Shown here one piece after another: positions 7,569-15,040 of a stretch of 64,000 bases of DNA. Positions within the stretch are counted from its first letter, which is position 1. Each line of letters begins with the position of its first letter. Made by a program: the position numbers and the translations under genes. The notes beneath the pieces were generated by a model. It made no database searches. It had not been told where the DNA came from and saw only the letters and a program-made list of their open reading frames with translations. The stretch is from Paenibacillus barengoltzii NBRC 101215 (GTDB taxonomy: Bacteria > Bacillota > Bacilli > Paenibacillales > Paenibacillaceae). The stretch spans positions 1-64,000 of the forward strand of contig NZ_BILV01000017.1 in the NCBI RefSeq assembly GCF_004000745.1, in the 5' to 3' direction.

Positions 7569-8612
7569 TTAACGGAGAGGTAACCGTCGGAACGCCAATA
7601 AAATAAGCAGCAGCATCCCGATATACCCAAACATGGGATACAGGTAGGTTAAAAGGGAAGAAAAACCAGCCTGGCTGATCACAAAGCAAGCAAGCAGGAT
7701 CATCACCATGGTCATGTTTTCAGGCACCTTATAGAGGCTATGCAGCTGTCTTGTGACGCCAAAGACATTGCCGATCAGGGTCGTAAATATTTCGCCATAG
7801 AGCACTAACAGAAACAGCACATGCAGAAACGGGCCGAGGTCCTGTACAATTTCCGCCATCGGAATATCGTAACCTAGCATTTCTGGCATTCGGGAGTTCA
7901 ATGCGAAATGGTAGATCAGCAGCATAGAGCCAAGCCCGATACCGCCCCAGAAGCCTCCCCATTTTAAGGTACTCTCCTCTTGAATCTCACTCCCCAACGG
8001 AATTAACACAGCCTGGATAAATGCAAAATTAAGCGCAGCATACACAAATGGGCTCAGTACCCACTTGTAACTTTGCAATTGTTGCAGCTGAAAGCCGTTG
8101 ATCCCAAACAGTCCTTCCGGCTCAATCGCGCGAAACGCGATCAAGCTCGTAAATAGAAGAATCATCGGCACGACCAGCACATTCACCACGACGATACCGT
8201 TCATCCCCCGTGTCATCACCAGATAGCTCAGGACGATACTCACGATGATTCCGAGCTGATAAGGCAGCTGAAGCTGCTCAGCAAAGATTGACCCGGTGCC
8301 GGACAACATGACGGCGGTAACCCCCAGCAGGATCAGCAGGGTCAGGAAGTTAGCAACCTTGCCGAACAAGGAGCCAAACAAATGATCATTAAACTCTTGG
8401 TACGAAAATGCCTGGATTCGATGGGCATAGATCATCATTTTTGTCCCTAACCACATGAACAGCAGCGTCGAAACAATAATCCCGGCAGCGCCAACCGAAC
8501 CATATAGGGTAAAAAATTGCATAATCGATTGTCCCGAAGCAAAACCGGCGCCAACCACCGTACCGATGTAAGTTACGGCAATTTGAAATATTTTGACCCA
8601 TCGATGCTTCAT
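7569..8612 (-). CDS. YkvI-type membrane transporter
   Basis: A 347-residue polytopic protein with about ten membrane helices and the N-terminal AVTYIGTVVGAGFASGQSI segment, a glycine-rich discontinuous first helix as in APC-superfamily transporters. The length and this segment match the Bacillus YkvI family (uncharacterised, LeuT/APC-fold). The substrate is unknown. The ATG is 4-5 nt after GGTGG. It is single-gene and divergent from the AraC regulator at 8766 across about 150 bp. Confidence 0.8.
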   Translation of the reverse strand: MKHRWVKIFQIAVTYIGTVVGAGFASGQSIMQFFTLYGSVGAAGIIVSTLLFMWLGTKMMIYAHRIQAFSYQEFNDHLFGSLFGKVANFLTLLILLGVTAVMLSGTGSIFAEQLQLPYQLGIIVSIVLSYLVMTRGMNGIVVVNVLVVPMILLFTSLIAFRAIEPEGLFGINGFQLQQLQSYKWVLSPFVYAALNFAFIQAVLIPLGSEIQEESTLKWGGFWGGIGLGSMLLIYHFALNSRMPEMLGYDIPMAEIVQDLGPFLHVLFLLVLYGEIFTTLIGNVFGVTRQLHSLYKVPENMTMVMILLACFVISQAGFSSLLTYLYPMFGYIGMLLLILLAFRRLPLR

Positions 8613-8765
8613 ATTGCCACCATCATTTCCATTTTTTGAATTGTTCCAATTTCATCCTATGTCCAAGCTCCTCCATCTATTCTTCTAAGAAAAAAAGAGG
8701 AATCTTCCGCCATCATGCAGTACATTTAGGAGGGAAGGTAATTTTAATGACACGGAGGGATCTAA

Positions 8766-9590
8766 GTGAAATCGTTCTATCAAAATTGGAAATTGGATCC
8801 CGAGCTTCCGATGGACATTTACCAAAGCAAGAATATTACGTTTTATCCCCATTTCCATGCTGAAATCGAGTTTATTTATGTCCGCTCCGGCGCCATTCGA
8901 ATTGGGGTGAATGAAGAGATCCGCTTGCTTCGGCAAGGCGACATGGTCATCTGCGGCAGCAACGATATCCACTATTTTGACAGCCGGGAGTTGGAGTCGG
9001 AAATCATTATTCTGATCTGTAAACCGGAGTGGATTACGATGACCAAAAGCTGGCCGTCCGACTTCCGCTTCACCTCCCCCTATATTCCAGCAGGTACTCC
9101 AGGGCTTGAAACCGTAAAAACGATCTTAGACGAGCTGATCCAGGAAAAAGACGAAAAGAAACCCGGCTACCCCTTGCTGCTGAAAGCTGGAATCTTAAAG
9201 CTGTGCGGCAGCCTGCAAAGAGCGTTGGACACGCTGCCCATGGACCGCACCACGAAGGAGAAGTATGAGTCCCGCCGGGCTCGGATGCAGCAAATTTTGT
9301 CCTATATCGAGGACCATTACCGGGAGGAATTAAATGTGGAGGTGATGGCGAAGCGTTTTTCCATGGAGCCCTCCCATTTCAGCCGTTCCTTCAAAGCTGC
9401 CATCGGCATGAATTTTAAAACTTACCTCAACACAGTTCGCGTCCTCAGCGCGGAGCATCAGCTGTTGACCAGCGAACTCAGCATTATGGAAATCGCTCTT
9501 GAGTGCGGCTTCAGCAGCATTCGCACGTTTAACCGCGTGTTTAAGGAGCTGCGGGGCTATGTCCCATCCAGCCTGCGTCCCTCACGATAG
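8766..9590 (+). CDS. AraC-family transcriptional regulator
   Basis: The N-terminal half is a cupin-type sensor domain (residues about 15-85: HFHAEIEFIYVRSGAIRIGV, RQGDMVICGSNDIHYF), expected to bind a sugar-like ligand. The C-terminal 100 residues form the double AraC helix-turn-helix (MAKRFSMEPSHFSRSFKAAI and IALECGFSSIRTFNRVFKEL). The start is GTG 8766, 6 nt after GGAGGG. It precedes two dehydrogenases and a ThuA-like gene on the same strand, which are its likely targets. It is divergent from the ykvI-like gene. Confidence 0.92.
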   Translation: MKSFYQNWKLDPELPMDIYQSKNITFYPHFHAEIEFIYVRSGAIRIGVNEEIRLLRQGDMVICGSNDIHYFDSRELESEIIILICKPEWITMTKSWPSDFRFTSPYIPAGTPGLETVKTILDELIQEKDEKKPGYPLLLKAGILKLCGSLQRALDTLPMDRTTKEKYESRRARMQQILSYIEDHYREELNVEVMAKRFSMEPSHFSRSFKAAIGMNFKTYLNTVRVLSAEHQLLTSELSIMEIALECGFSSIRTFNRVFKELRGYVPSSLRPSR

Positions 9591-9740
9591 TCGAACGGCA
9601 ATGCAGGGAATGGGAAAACGCATATTTTGTCCAGATATACGCATAAACTGGCGAGAGATTGCAAGGAAATCTAATTATAATGGGTTTGAAAAAGTTAAAT
9701 TTTAAAAACTTTGACTATACCCGCGAAACGGAGGAATTCG

Positions 9741-10901
9741 ATGAACCCGCTGCGAGTTGGAATGATCGGTTATAAGTTTATGGGCAAAGCCCACAGCAAC
9801 GCCTACCGGGCGCTGCCGATGTTTTTCCCTGACGCCTTAAAGCCGGAGATGGCTGTATTATGCGGCCGGAACGAAAAAGCGGTGCAAGAGGCAGCAAATC
9901 AGCTGGGATGGCGCGAAACGACGACGGATTGGCGAGAGCTCGTCGCCAGAGACGATATCGACCTGATCGACATCAATGCCCCCAGCGACGCCCATAAGGA
10001 AATCGCGTTGGCGGCAGCGAAGGCAGGTAAGCATATTTTTTGCGAGAAACCGTTAGCGCTTACATTGCAGGATGCCCGGGAGATGCTGGCTGCGGCTGAA
10101 GCCGCAGGCGTCGCTCATATGGTCGGCTTCAACTACCGTTTCTCGCCGGCCGTCCGGTTAGCGAAGGAGCTGGTACAGAGCGGCCGACTCGGACGGATCT
10201 ACCATTTCCGGGCCTGGTTCCTGCAGGATTGGGTCATGGATCCGTCCTTCCCGCTGGTTTGGCGGCTGCAGAAGGATATTGCTGGATCAGGGTCCCATGG
10301 CGATTTAGGGGCGCATCTGATCGATCTCGCTCACTATCTGGTTGGGGACATCCAGGAAGTGATTGGCATGAGCGAGACGTTTATTAAGGAACGGCCGCTC
10401 GCGGAGAATATGACCGGTCTTAGCGCCAAGAGCAGCGCCGATGCGCCGAAGGGACCAGTCACGGTCGATGACGCTACGCTGTTCCTGGCCCGCTTCACTA
10501 ACGGTGCATTAGGCAGCTTTGAGGCCACGCGGTTTGCCGCGGGTCATCGTTCGACGAATGCGTTTGAAATCAACGGCAGCTTGGGCAGCGTAAGATTCGA
10601 CTTCGAGCGGATGAATGAGCTTGAGGTATACTTCACCTCCGACGATGCTGATGTCCAAGGCTTCCGGCGTGTGCTCGCTACCGATCCGGTTCACGCTTAT
10701 GCCGAAGCTTGGTGGCCGCCAGGGCACACGATCGGGTTCGAACATACGTTTACGCACGAGGTGCTGGAGCTGACTTCGGCCATTCGGGAAGGCCGTCAGC
10801 CGGTGCCAAGCTTCCGTGAAGGCGTGCAATGCCAGGCTGTGCTGGAAGCGGTAGAACGCTCGATTGAAGATCGGCGCTGGGTCGCGATTTCTGAAATGTG
10901 A
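9741..10901 (+). CDS. Gfo/Idh/MocA-family oxidoreductase (1)
   Basis: The N-terminal Rossmann fold has GMIGYKFMGKAHSNAYR (residues 7-23) and the family motif FCEKPLALT (about residue 96), followed by a C-terminal Gfo/Idh substrate domain with HGDLGAHLIDLAHYLVGDI carrying the catalytic D/H pair. At 386 residues it resembles dehydrogenases acting on inositol, glucoside or other cyclic polyols. Start ATG 9741 lies 5-6 nt after CGGAGGA; an upstream in-frame start lacks a ribosome site. It is followed by a 238-bp repeat-bearing gap, then the ThuA-like gene and a second Gfo/Idh gene. Confidence 0.9.
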   Translation: MNPLRVGMIGYKFMGKAHSNAYRALPMFFPDALKPEMAVLCGRNEKAVQEAANQLGWRETTTDWRELVARDDIDLIDINAPSDAHKEIALAAAKAGKHIFCEKPLALTLQDAREMLAAAEAAGVAHMVGFNYRFSPAVRLAKELVQSGRLGRIYHFRAWFLQDWVMDPSFPLVWRLQKDIAGSGSHGDLGAHLIDLAHYLVGDIQEVIGMSETFIKERPLAENMTGLSAKSSADAPKGPVTVDDATLFLARFTNGALGSFEATRFAAGHRSTNAFEINGSLGSVRFDFERMNELEVYFTSDDADVQGFRRVLATDPVHAYAEAWWPPGHTIGFEHTFTHEVLELTSAIREGRQPVPSFREGVQCQAVLEAVERSIEDRRWVAISEM

Positions 10902-10914
10902 TGGACACGTTACT

Positions 10915-11100
10915 CTAACGGACCACAGGGAGCTTATTTGCCGATTTCCCGGCAATTTCCCGCTGTAACGGACTCCAATGACCTTACCGGCCGATTGCGG
11001 CGAACACGGGGCTGATTTTTTTCGAAATAAGGTCTCCTCGGTCCGTTAGAAATCCCGGAGGTGCATGTGTAAGTTGATAACGCCTTTGGTGTCCGTTAGC
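10915..11100. repeat. Intergenic TAACGG/CCGTTA repeat cluster
   Basis: The gap between two co-directional sugar genes holds four copies of a short motif in both orientations: TAACGGACCACAGGGAGC near 10917, TAACGGACTCCAATGACC near 10967, GGTCCGTTAGAAAT near 11039 and GGTGTCCGTTAGC near 11088. Forward and reverse copies could fold into long hairpins. A related cluster lies at about 33756-33945. No gene is visible in this gap. Confidence 0.55.
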
Positions 11101-11139
11101 TTAGATCCAACAACTAATCACGAGAGAAGGAATTAAGAA

Positions 11140-11871
11140 ATGAAAAAAGCTTTAATCGTTTGGGGCGGCTGGGACGGACATGAGCCGGAGCAGGTTGCCA
11201 GCATCTTTGCCGGCGCTTTGCGGGAGCACGCCTTTGAGGTGGAGGTCTCCGATACGCTGGAGGCTTTTGCCGATGCGGAGAAGCTCCTCGGTCTTGATCT
11301 GATTGTCCCGGTATGGACGATGGGAACAATTGAACAAAAGTTCGTCAATAACGTATCCGCGGCGGTACAAGCCGGAACCGGATTAGCTGGCTGCCATGGT
11401 GGAATGTGTGATTCGTTCCGAAACAATGTCGACTGGCAATTTATGACCGGCGGACAATGGGTAGCCCACCCGGGGAATGACGGAGTCGAGTACAAGGTGG
11501 AGATTATCGCCAATTCCAGCCCGCTGGTGGAGGGAATCGAAGACTTTTATGTGAAAACGGAGCAATATTACCTGCATGTCGATCCTGCCGTTGAAGTGCT
11601 CGCCACGACGCGCTTCCCGGTCGTTGACGGACCCCATCGTCTGAACAAGCCGGTGGATATGCCAGTGGTCTGGACTAAGCGCTGGGGAGTTGGACGCGTG
11701 TACTATAACTCGCTGGGACATCATGCTGACATCGTCGACCTGCCTCCAGTGAAGGAAATGATGACCCGCGGGATGCTGTGGGCGGCAGAAGGCAAACGCC
11801 TTGCAGTCGAGTCACTTGGTGAAAATGCACGGATTGACAGCAATTACACGGGCATGGGGGACAGCCAATAA
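11140..11871 (+). CDS. ThuA-like domain protein
   Basis: A 243-residue class I glutamine amidotransferase-like fold of the ThuA family (trehalose utilisation A-like). Features are KALIVWGGWDGHEPEQVA at the N-terminus, TGLAGCHGGMCDSFR (about residues 83-97; the family-typical HGG), QYYLHVDP and the C-terminal GRVYYNSLGHH. ThuA proteins help interconvert keto- and hydroxy-glycosides together with Gfo/Idh dehydrogenases, which fits the flanking genes. The ATG is preceded by AGAAGGA. Its stop overlaps the start of the next gene by one base. Confidence 0.9.
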   Translation: MKKALIVWGGWDGHEPEQVASIFAGALREHAFEVEVSDTLEAFADAEKLLGLDLIVPVWTMGTIEQKFVNNVSAAVQAGTGLAGCHGGMCDSFRNNVDWQFMTGGQWVAHPGNDGVEYKVEIIANSSPLVEGIEDFYVKTEQYYLHVDPAVEVLATTRFPVVDGPHRLNKPVDMPVVWTKRWGVGRVYYNSLGHHADIVDLPPVKEMMTRGMLWAAEGKRLAVESLGENARIDSNYTGMGDSQ

Positions 11872-12977
11872 TGGACAAAATCAAAGTAGGGATTATCGGC
11901 TGCGGCAAAATCAGCGGCATCTACATGGAGAATTGTGCTAAGTTCGAAGCGCTTGATCTCGTCGCCTGCGCCGACCTCGACTTGAACCGGGCGCAGGAGC
12001 AGGCCAAGCAATATAACGTCCCCTTTGCTTGCACGGTTGACGAGCTGCTGCAGGATCCTGACATCCAGATCGTCATTAACTTAACAATTCCGGCAGCCCA
12101 TGCCGAGGTTTGCCTAAAGGTGCTGGAAGCCGGTAAACATGTATACGTGGAGAAGCCGCTGGCTGTCACCCGCGAGGAAGGCTTGGCCGTTCTCGCCGCG
12201 GCCCGCGAGCGTGGACTGATGGTCGGCAGCGCGCCGGAAACGTTCTTTGGCGCCGGCATCCAAACAGCCCTGAAGCTCATCCAGGACGGGGCGATTGGCC
12301 GGCCGGTCTCAGCGGCGGCATTTATGATGAGCCGCGGCCATGAGTTCTGGCATCCGGATCCGGAATTTTATTATGCCAAAGGCGGCGGCCCGATGTTTGA
12401 TATGGGCCCCTACTATTTGACCGCACTTATTCAACTGCTGGGGCCGATTAAGCGGATCGCCGGCATGACCGGCAAAGCGCTGGAACAGCGTACCATCACC
12501 AGCGAGAAAAAGTATGGGCAAAAGATCCCGGTCGAAGTCCCGACCCATGTCACCGGCACGCTGGAGTTTGCGCAAGGCGCGATCGCTACGCTCACGACCA
12601 GCTTTGACATCTTTGGCGGCAGTACACTTCCGCCAATCGAAATTCACGGGACAGAAGGCACCCTACTTGTGCCGGATCCTAACACTTTTGGCGGCCCGGT
12701 GAAGTTCCGCAGGATCGGCGAAGAAGCCTGGACCGAAGTGCCTTTACTCCCGGGCTACGCCGAGAACAGCCGCGGCATCGGCCCAGCGGATATGGCCAGC
12801 GCTTTACTGCACGGGCGGCCGCACCGCGCCACCGGCGAGCTTGCCTATCATGTGCTGGAGGCCATGTGGGGCTTCCATGATGCTTCCGATACGGGCACCT
12901 TCTATCAAATGCAAAGCACCTGCACTCCGCCGGCAGCGTTGCCTCTGAATCTGAAGCCGTATCATCTCGACGAATAG
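11871..12977 (+). CDS. Gfo/Idh/MocA-family oxidoreductase (2)
   Basis: Rossmann motif VGIIGCGKISGIYMENCAKF (residues 5-24), the EKPLAV motif at about residue 92, and a C-terminal domain with FDMGPYYLTALIQLLG, whose D and following residues form part of the catalytic site. At 368 residues it is family length. The start overlaps the thuA stop (TAATG), so the two are translationally coupled and probably act on the same sugar derivative. A strong terminator follows. The substrate cannot be read from sequence. Confidence 0.92.
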   Translation: MDKIKVGIIGCGKISGIYMENCAKFEALDLVACADLDLNRAQEQAKQYNVPFACTVDELLQDPDIQIVINLTIPAAHAEVCLKVLEAGKHVYVEKPLAVTREEGLAVLAAARERGLMVGSAPETFFGAGIQTALKLIQDGAIGRPVSAAAFMMSRGHEFWHPDPEFYYAKGGGPMFDMGPYYLTALIQLLGPIKRIAGMTGKALEQRTITSEKKYGQKIPVEVPTHVTGTLEFAQGAIATLTTSFDIFGGSTLPPIEIHGTEGTLLVPDPNTFGGPVKFRRIGEEAWTEVPLLPGYAENSRGIGPADMASALLHGRPHRATGELAYHVLEAMWGFHDASDTGTFYQMQSTCTPPAALPLNLKPYHLDE

Positions 12978-12980
12978 CGA

Positions 12981-13020
12981 AGAACCCCCGACTTCATACA
13001 AGTTCGGGGGTTCTTTTTTT
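12981..13020 (+). terminator. Rho-independent terminator
   Basis: The stem AGAACCCCCGA-CTT / AAGTTCGGGGGTTCT (12981-13013) has one bulged base and is followed by T7. It ends the thuA/Gfo-Idh transcript. Confidence 0.92.
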
Positions 13021-13086
13021 ACGAATAGTCCAAACTCTGCCCCCCATATAGTTGAACAGCAAGGATGGAGAGGAATGGGGAGAACG

Positions 13087-13362
13087 ATGGTGGAGCGGAA
13101 ACAACGTCCATTTATTTTTGTGTCGATTCGGGCATCAACGATTCGGAATTTCATTATCCTGGATTTGATCACCGGAACGGGGCTGTACTACCTGATCAAA
13201 GTGGCAACTGCCAGCGTGCTGCTCGGCTCGATGGGAAGTGCTGTCGGAACGGAGGTGATGAAGCGAATTCGTGTGATAAGGTTGTTTCACAAAAATCGCA
13301 GCATCTTGCCTGTAAGAAAAAAATCAATCGACGTACATTCTAAGTCGACAGACCGCGTTTAG
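13087..13362 (+). CDS. Hypothetical small protein, about 91 aa
   Basis: A doubtful gene. The reading frame encodes a basic protein with one hydrophobic stretch (RNFIILDLITGTGLYYLIKV and VATASVLLGSMGSAVGTEVM) and a basic, disordered tail. The start is ambiguous: ATG 13087 lies after GGGGAG, while ATG 13075 has GGAGAGG only 1 nt away. It lies between two terminators and has no co-transcribed neighbour. I recognise no family; a shorter spurious frame overlaps it. Confidence 0.35.
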   Translation: MVERKQRPFIFVSIRASTIRNFIILDLITGTGLYYLIKVATASVLLGSMGSAVGTEVMKRIRVIRLFHKNRSILPVRKKSIDVHSKSTDRV

Positions 13363-13431
13363 CGGATGTTTTTCTTGCGATATCAGGATGCCAATCCCCG
13401 GAGTTTGTACTTTCTGATATCTTAAAAAAAA

Positions 13432-13467
13432 GGCTGACCGCCGATACCCCGGCGATCCGCCTTTTTT
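13432..13467. terminator. Bidirectional terminator
   Basis: A stem with CGCCG/CGGCG core and outer GGC/GCC pairs (13432-13461) is flanked by A8 on the left and T6 on the right, so it can terminate in both directions, between the small frame at 13087 and the convergent SDR gene. Confidence 0.8.
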
Positions 13468-13495
13468 CATCCGGCGGGTTCCACCTCGCCGCGAA

Positions 13496-14278
13496 TTACA
13501 ACACTGCCGACGTGCCGCCGTCGATGTTCACGGCGGTACCCGTCACATAGGATGCCGCTTCGGACACCAGGAAGGTGATGACCTTCGCCGCCTCCTCCGC
13601 TTGGCCAATTCGGCCCAGCGGGATGCCATGGCGCGGATCGGTTGCAAACTGCTCCCAGGTCAGCTCCGGTGCAGCTTGACGCCATTTCCGTTCGATCTGG
13701 TCGCTGCGGACAAGCCCAATGCATACCGCGTTCACGCGGATCTTGTCAGCTGCCAAATCCTTGCTCATCGCCTTCGTTAAGGCCAGACCAGCAGCTCGGC
13801 TGACCGATGTTGGCAACGAGGAAGCGCCCGGAGTTTTACCGCCAATCGCCGTGACGTTCAAAATCGCCCCGCCCCCTGCTTTACGCAGATGGGGCAGTGC
13901 GGCCCGGGCGAAATTCACCGCGCCCAGCAGCTTCAGATCCAAATCCGCCCCCCAAGCTTCGGCCTCCACCTTCTCAAACGGAGCCGCCGCTGAGGTACCT
14001 GCATTGTTGACGAGAATATCAAGTCCGCCAAAATGCTGGGCTGCCTGCTCGACGACCCGGCGGGCATCATCACCCGAAGTGGCGTCAGCGACAAGGACAA
14101 GCGGCTCCGTCCCCGTCTTCTCACGGATCGCCTTAGCCGCTTCCTGCAACGGCCCTGCGTTCCGCGCCACGATAGCGACCTGGGCACCTTCCGCAGCCAA
14201 CGTGATGGCGGTTGCCAGCCCAATCCCTTTGCTGCCGCCGGTAATGATGGCCCGTTTTCCTCTCAATCCAAGATCCAA
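13496..14278 (-). CDS. SDR-family protein with a non-canonical active site
   Basis: A Rossmann-fold short-chain dehydrogenase of classical length (260 aa) with TGGSKGIG (13-20), NNAG (91-94) and a C-terminal GTAVNIDGG. The catalytic tetrad is altered: Ser is Ala144 (NVTA), Tyr is Thr157 and Lys is Arg161 in PTSVSRAAGLALTKA, and the Asn site is Lys116 in DLKLLG. I recall a separate SDR subgroup sharing this DLKL...PTSVSRAA pattern, so this looks like a conserved variant rather than decay. TTG start after GAGGAGGG. It is upstream-coordinate neighbour of eda on the same strand; a uronate role is inferred only from location. Confidence 0.85.
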   Translation of the reverse strand: MDLGLRGKRAIITGGSKGIGLATAITLAAEGAQVAIVARNAGPLQEAAKAIREKTGTEPLVLVADATSGDDARRVVEQAAQHFGGLDILVNNAGTSAAAPFEKVEAEAWGADLDLKLLGAVNFARAALPHLRKAGGGAILNVTAIGGKTPGASSLPTSVSRAAGLALTKAMSKDLAADKIRVNAVCIGLVRSDQIERKWRQAAPELTWEQFATDPRHGIPLGRIGQAEEAAKVITFLVSEAASYVTGTAVNIDGGTSAVL

Positions 14279-14332
14279 GTGAATCCCTCCTCGACAACAT
14301 TTTTTATGATGGATGAAGGTGATGATTCGAAA

Positions 14333-15001
14333 TTATGATAAATCTTTGGCCTTCAGGTACTCCGCTTTATAGGCAGCGGCTTTCTGGGCAATCAAGGAGA
14401 AATCTCCCCGCTTCACCGCTTCGTTCGTCAAATCCGAGCCGATTCCCACAGCGACCGCACCCGCTTGGATCCATTCGCCGAGGTTCGCCAGCGAAACCCC
14501 GCCGGTTGGCATAATATTCGCCTGCGGCAACGGTCCTTTGATCGCCTTGATCATAGACGGATCGTACAAGTTGCCCGGGAACAGCTTCACGATGTCCGCC
14601 CCCAGCTCCAATGCCTCCTGGGTTTCCTTGATCGTCATACATCCAGGCATCACCGGGATGCGGTACCGGTTACACAGCGTCACCGTGTCACGGTTCAAAG
14701 ATGGCCCGACAACGAACTGAGCGCCGCTTAAGATCGCAGCCCGCGCCGTTTCAGGATCCAGCACCGTACCTACGCCGATAATCGCGTATCGTGATTCGTC
14801 CTGGGTGTCCCAGCTGTATTTTCGCGCCAATTCCTCAATCGCCCGCAAAGCAAACGGAACCGTCATCGTCACTTCGATGACTTTAATACCGCCGGCAATG
14901 GCCTGCTCGGCCATTTGCACGACTTCCTCCGGGGTTTCTCCGCGAAGGACGGCGACAACGCCTTCCTGTACGATTTTTTGCACAAGCTGCAGCTTCTTCA
15001 T
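14333..15001 (-). CDS. eda: Bifunctional KHG/KDPG aldolase
   Basis: A 222-residue class I aldolase TIM barrel that splits 2-keto-3-deoxy-6-phosphogluconate into pyruvate and glyceraldehyde 3-phosphate. The catalytic glutamate is in KVIEVTMT (about residue 43) and the Schiff-base lysine in DIVKLFPG (about residue 139); MPTGGV and VGIGSDL form the phosphate site. The ATG follows GAGGG by 7 nt. It works after KdgK (21531-22511) in the Kdu/Kdg pathway whose other genes are nearby, and lies in a minus-strand group with the 15041 and 13496 genes. Confidence 0.94.
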   Translation of the reverse strand: MKKLQLVQKIVQEGVVAVLRGETPEEVVQMAEQAIAGGIKVIEVTMTVPFALRAIEELARKYSWDTQDESRYAIIGVGTVLDPETARAAILSGAQFVVGPSLNRDTVTLCNRYRIPVMPGCMTIKETQEALELGADIVKLFPGNLYDPSMIKAIKGPLPQANIMPTGGVSLANLGEWIQAGAVAVGIGSDLTNEAVKRGDFSLIAQKAAAYKAEYLKAKDLS

Positions 15002-15040
15002 TCCTTAACCCTCTTTCCCATCAACATTGTTCTTTATACC

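Noticed and set aside
8748-8863. Leader peptide overlapping the AraC gene start
   Set aside because: A ribosome-like AGGAGGG precedes an ATG here, but the frame is a shadow of the AraC gene with no conserved feature visible.
9659-9681. TTGCAA/TATAAT promoter for the first Gfo/Idh gene
   Set aside because: The spacer is only 11 bp, too short for a sigma-A promoter; an AraC-activated promoter is more likely.
10902-11139. CRISPR-like array
   Set aside because: Copies are short, in both orientations and unevenly spaced, without regular spacers or cas genes.
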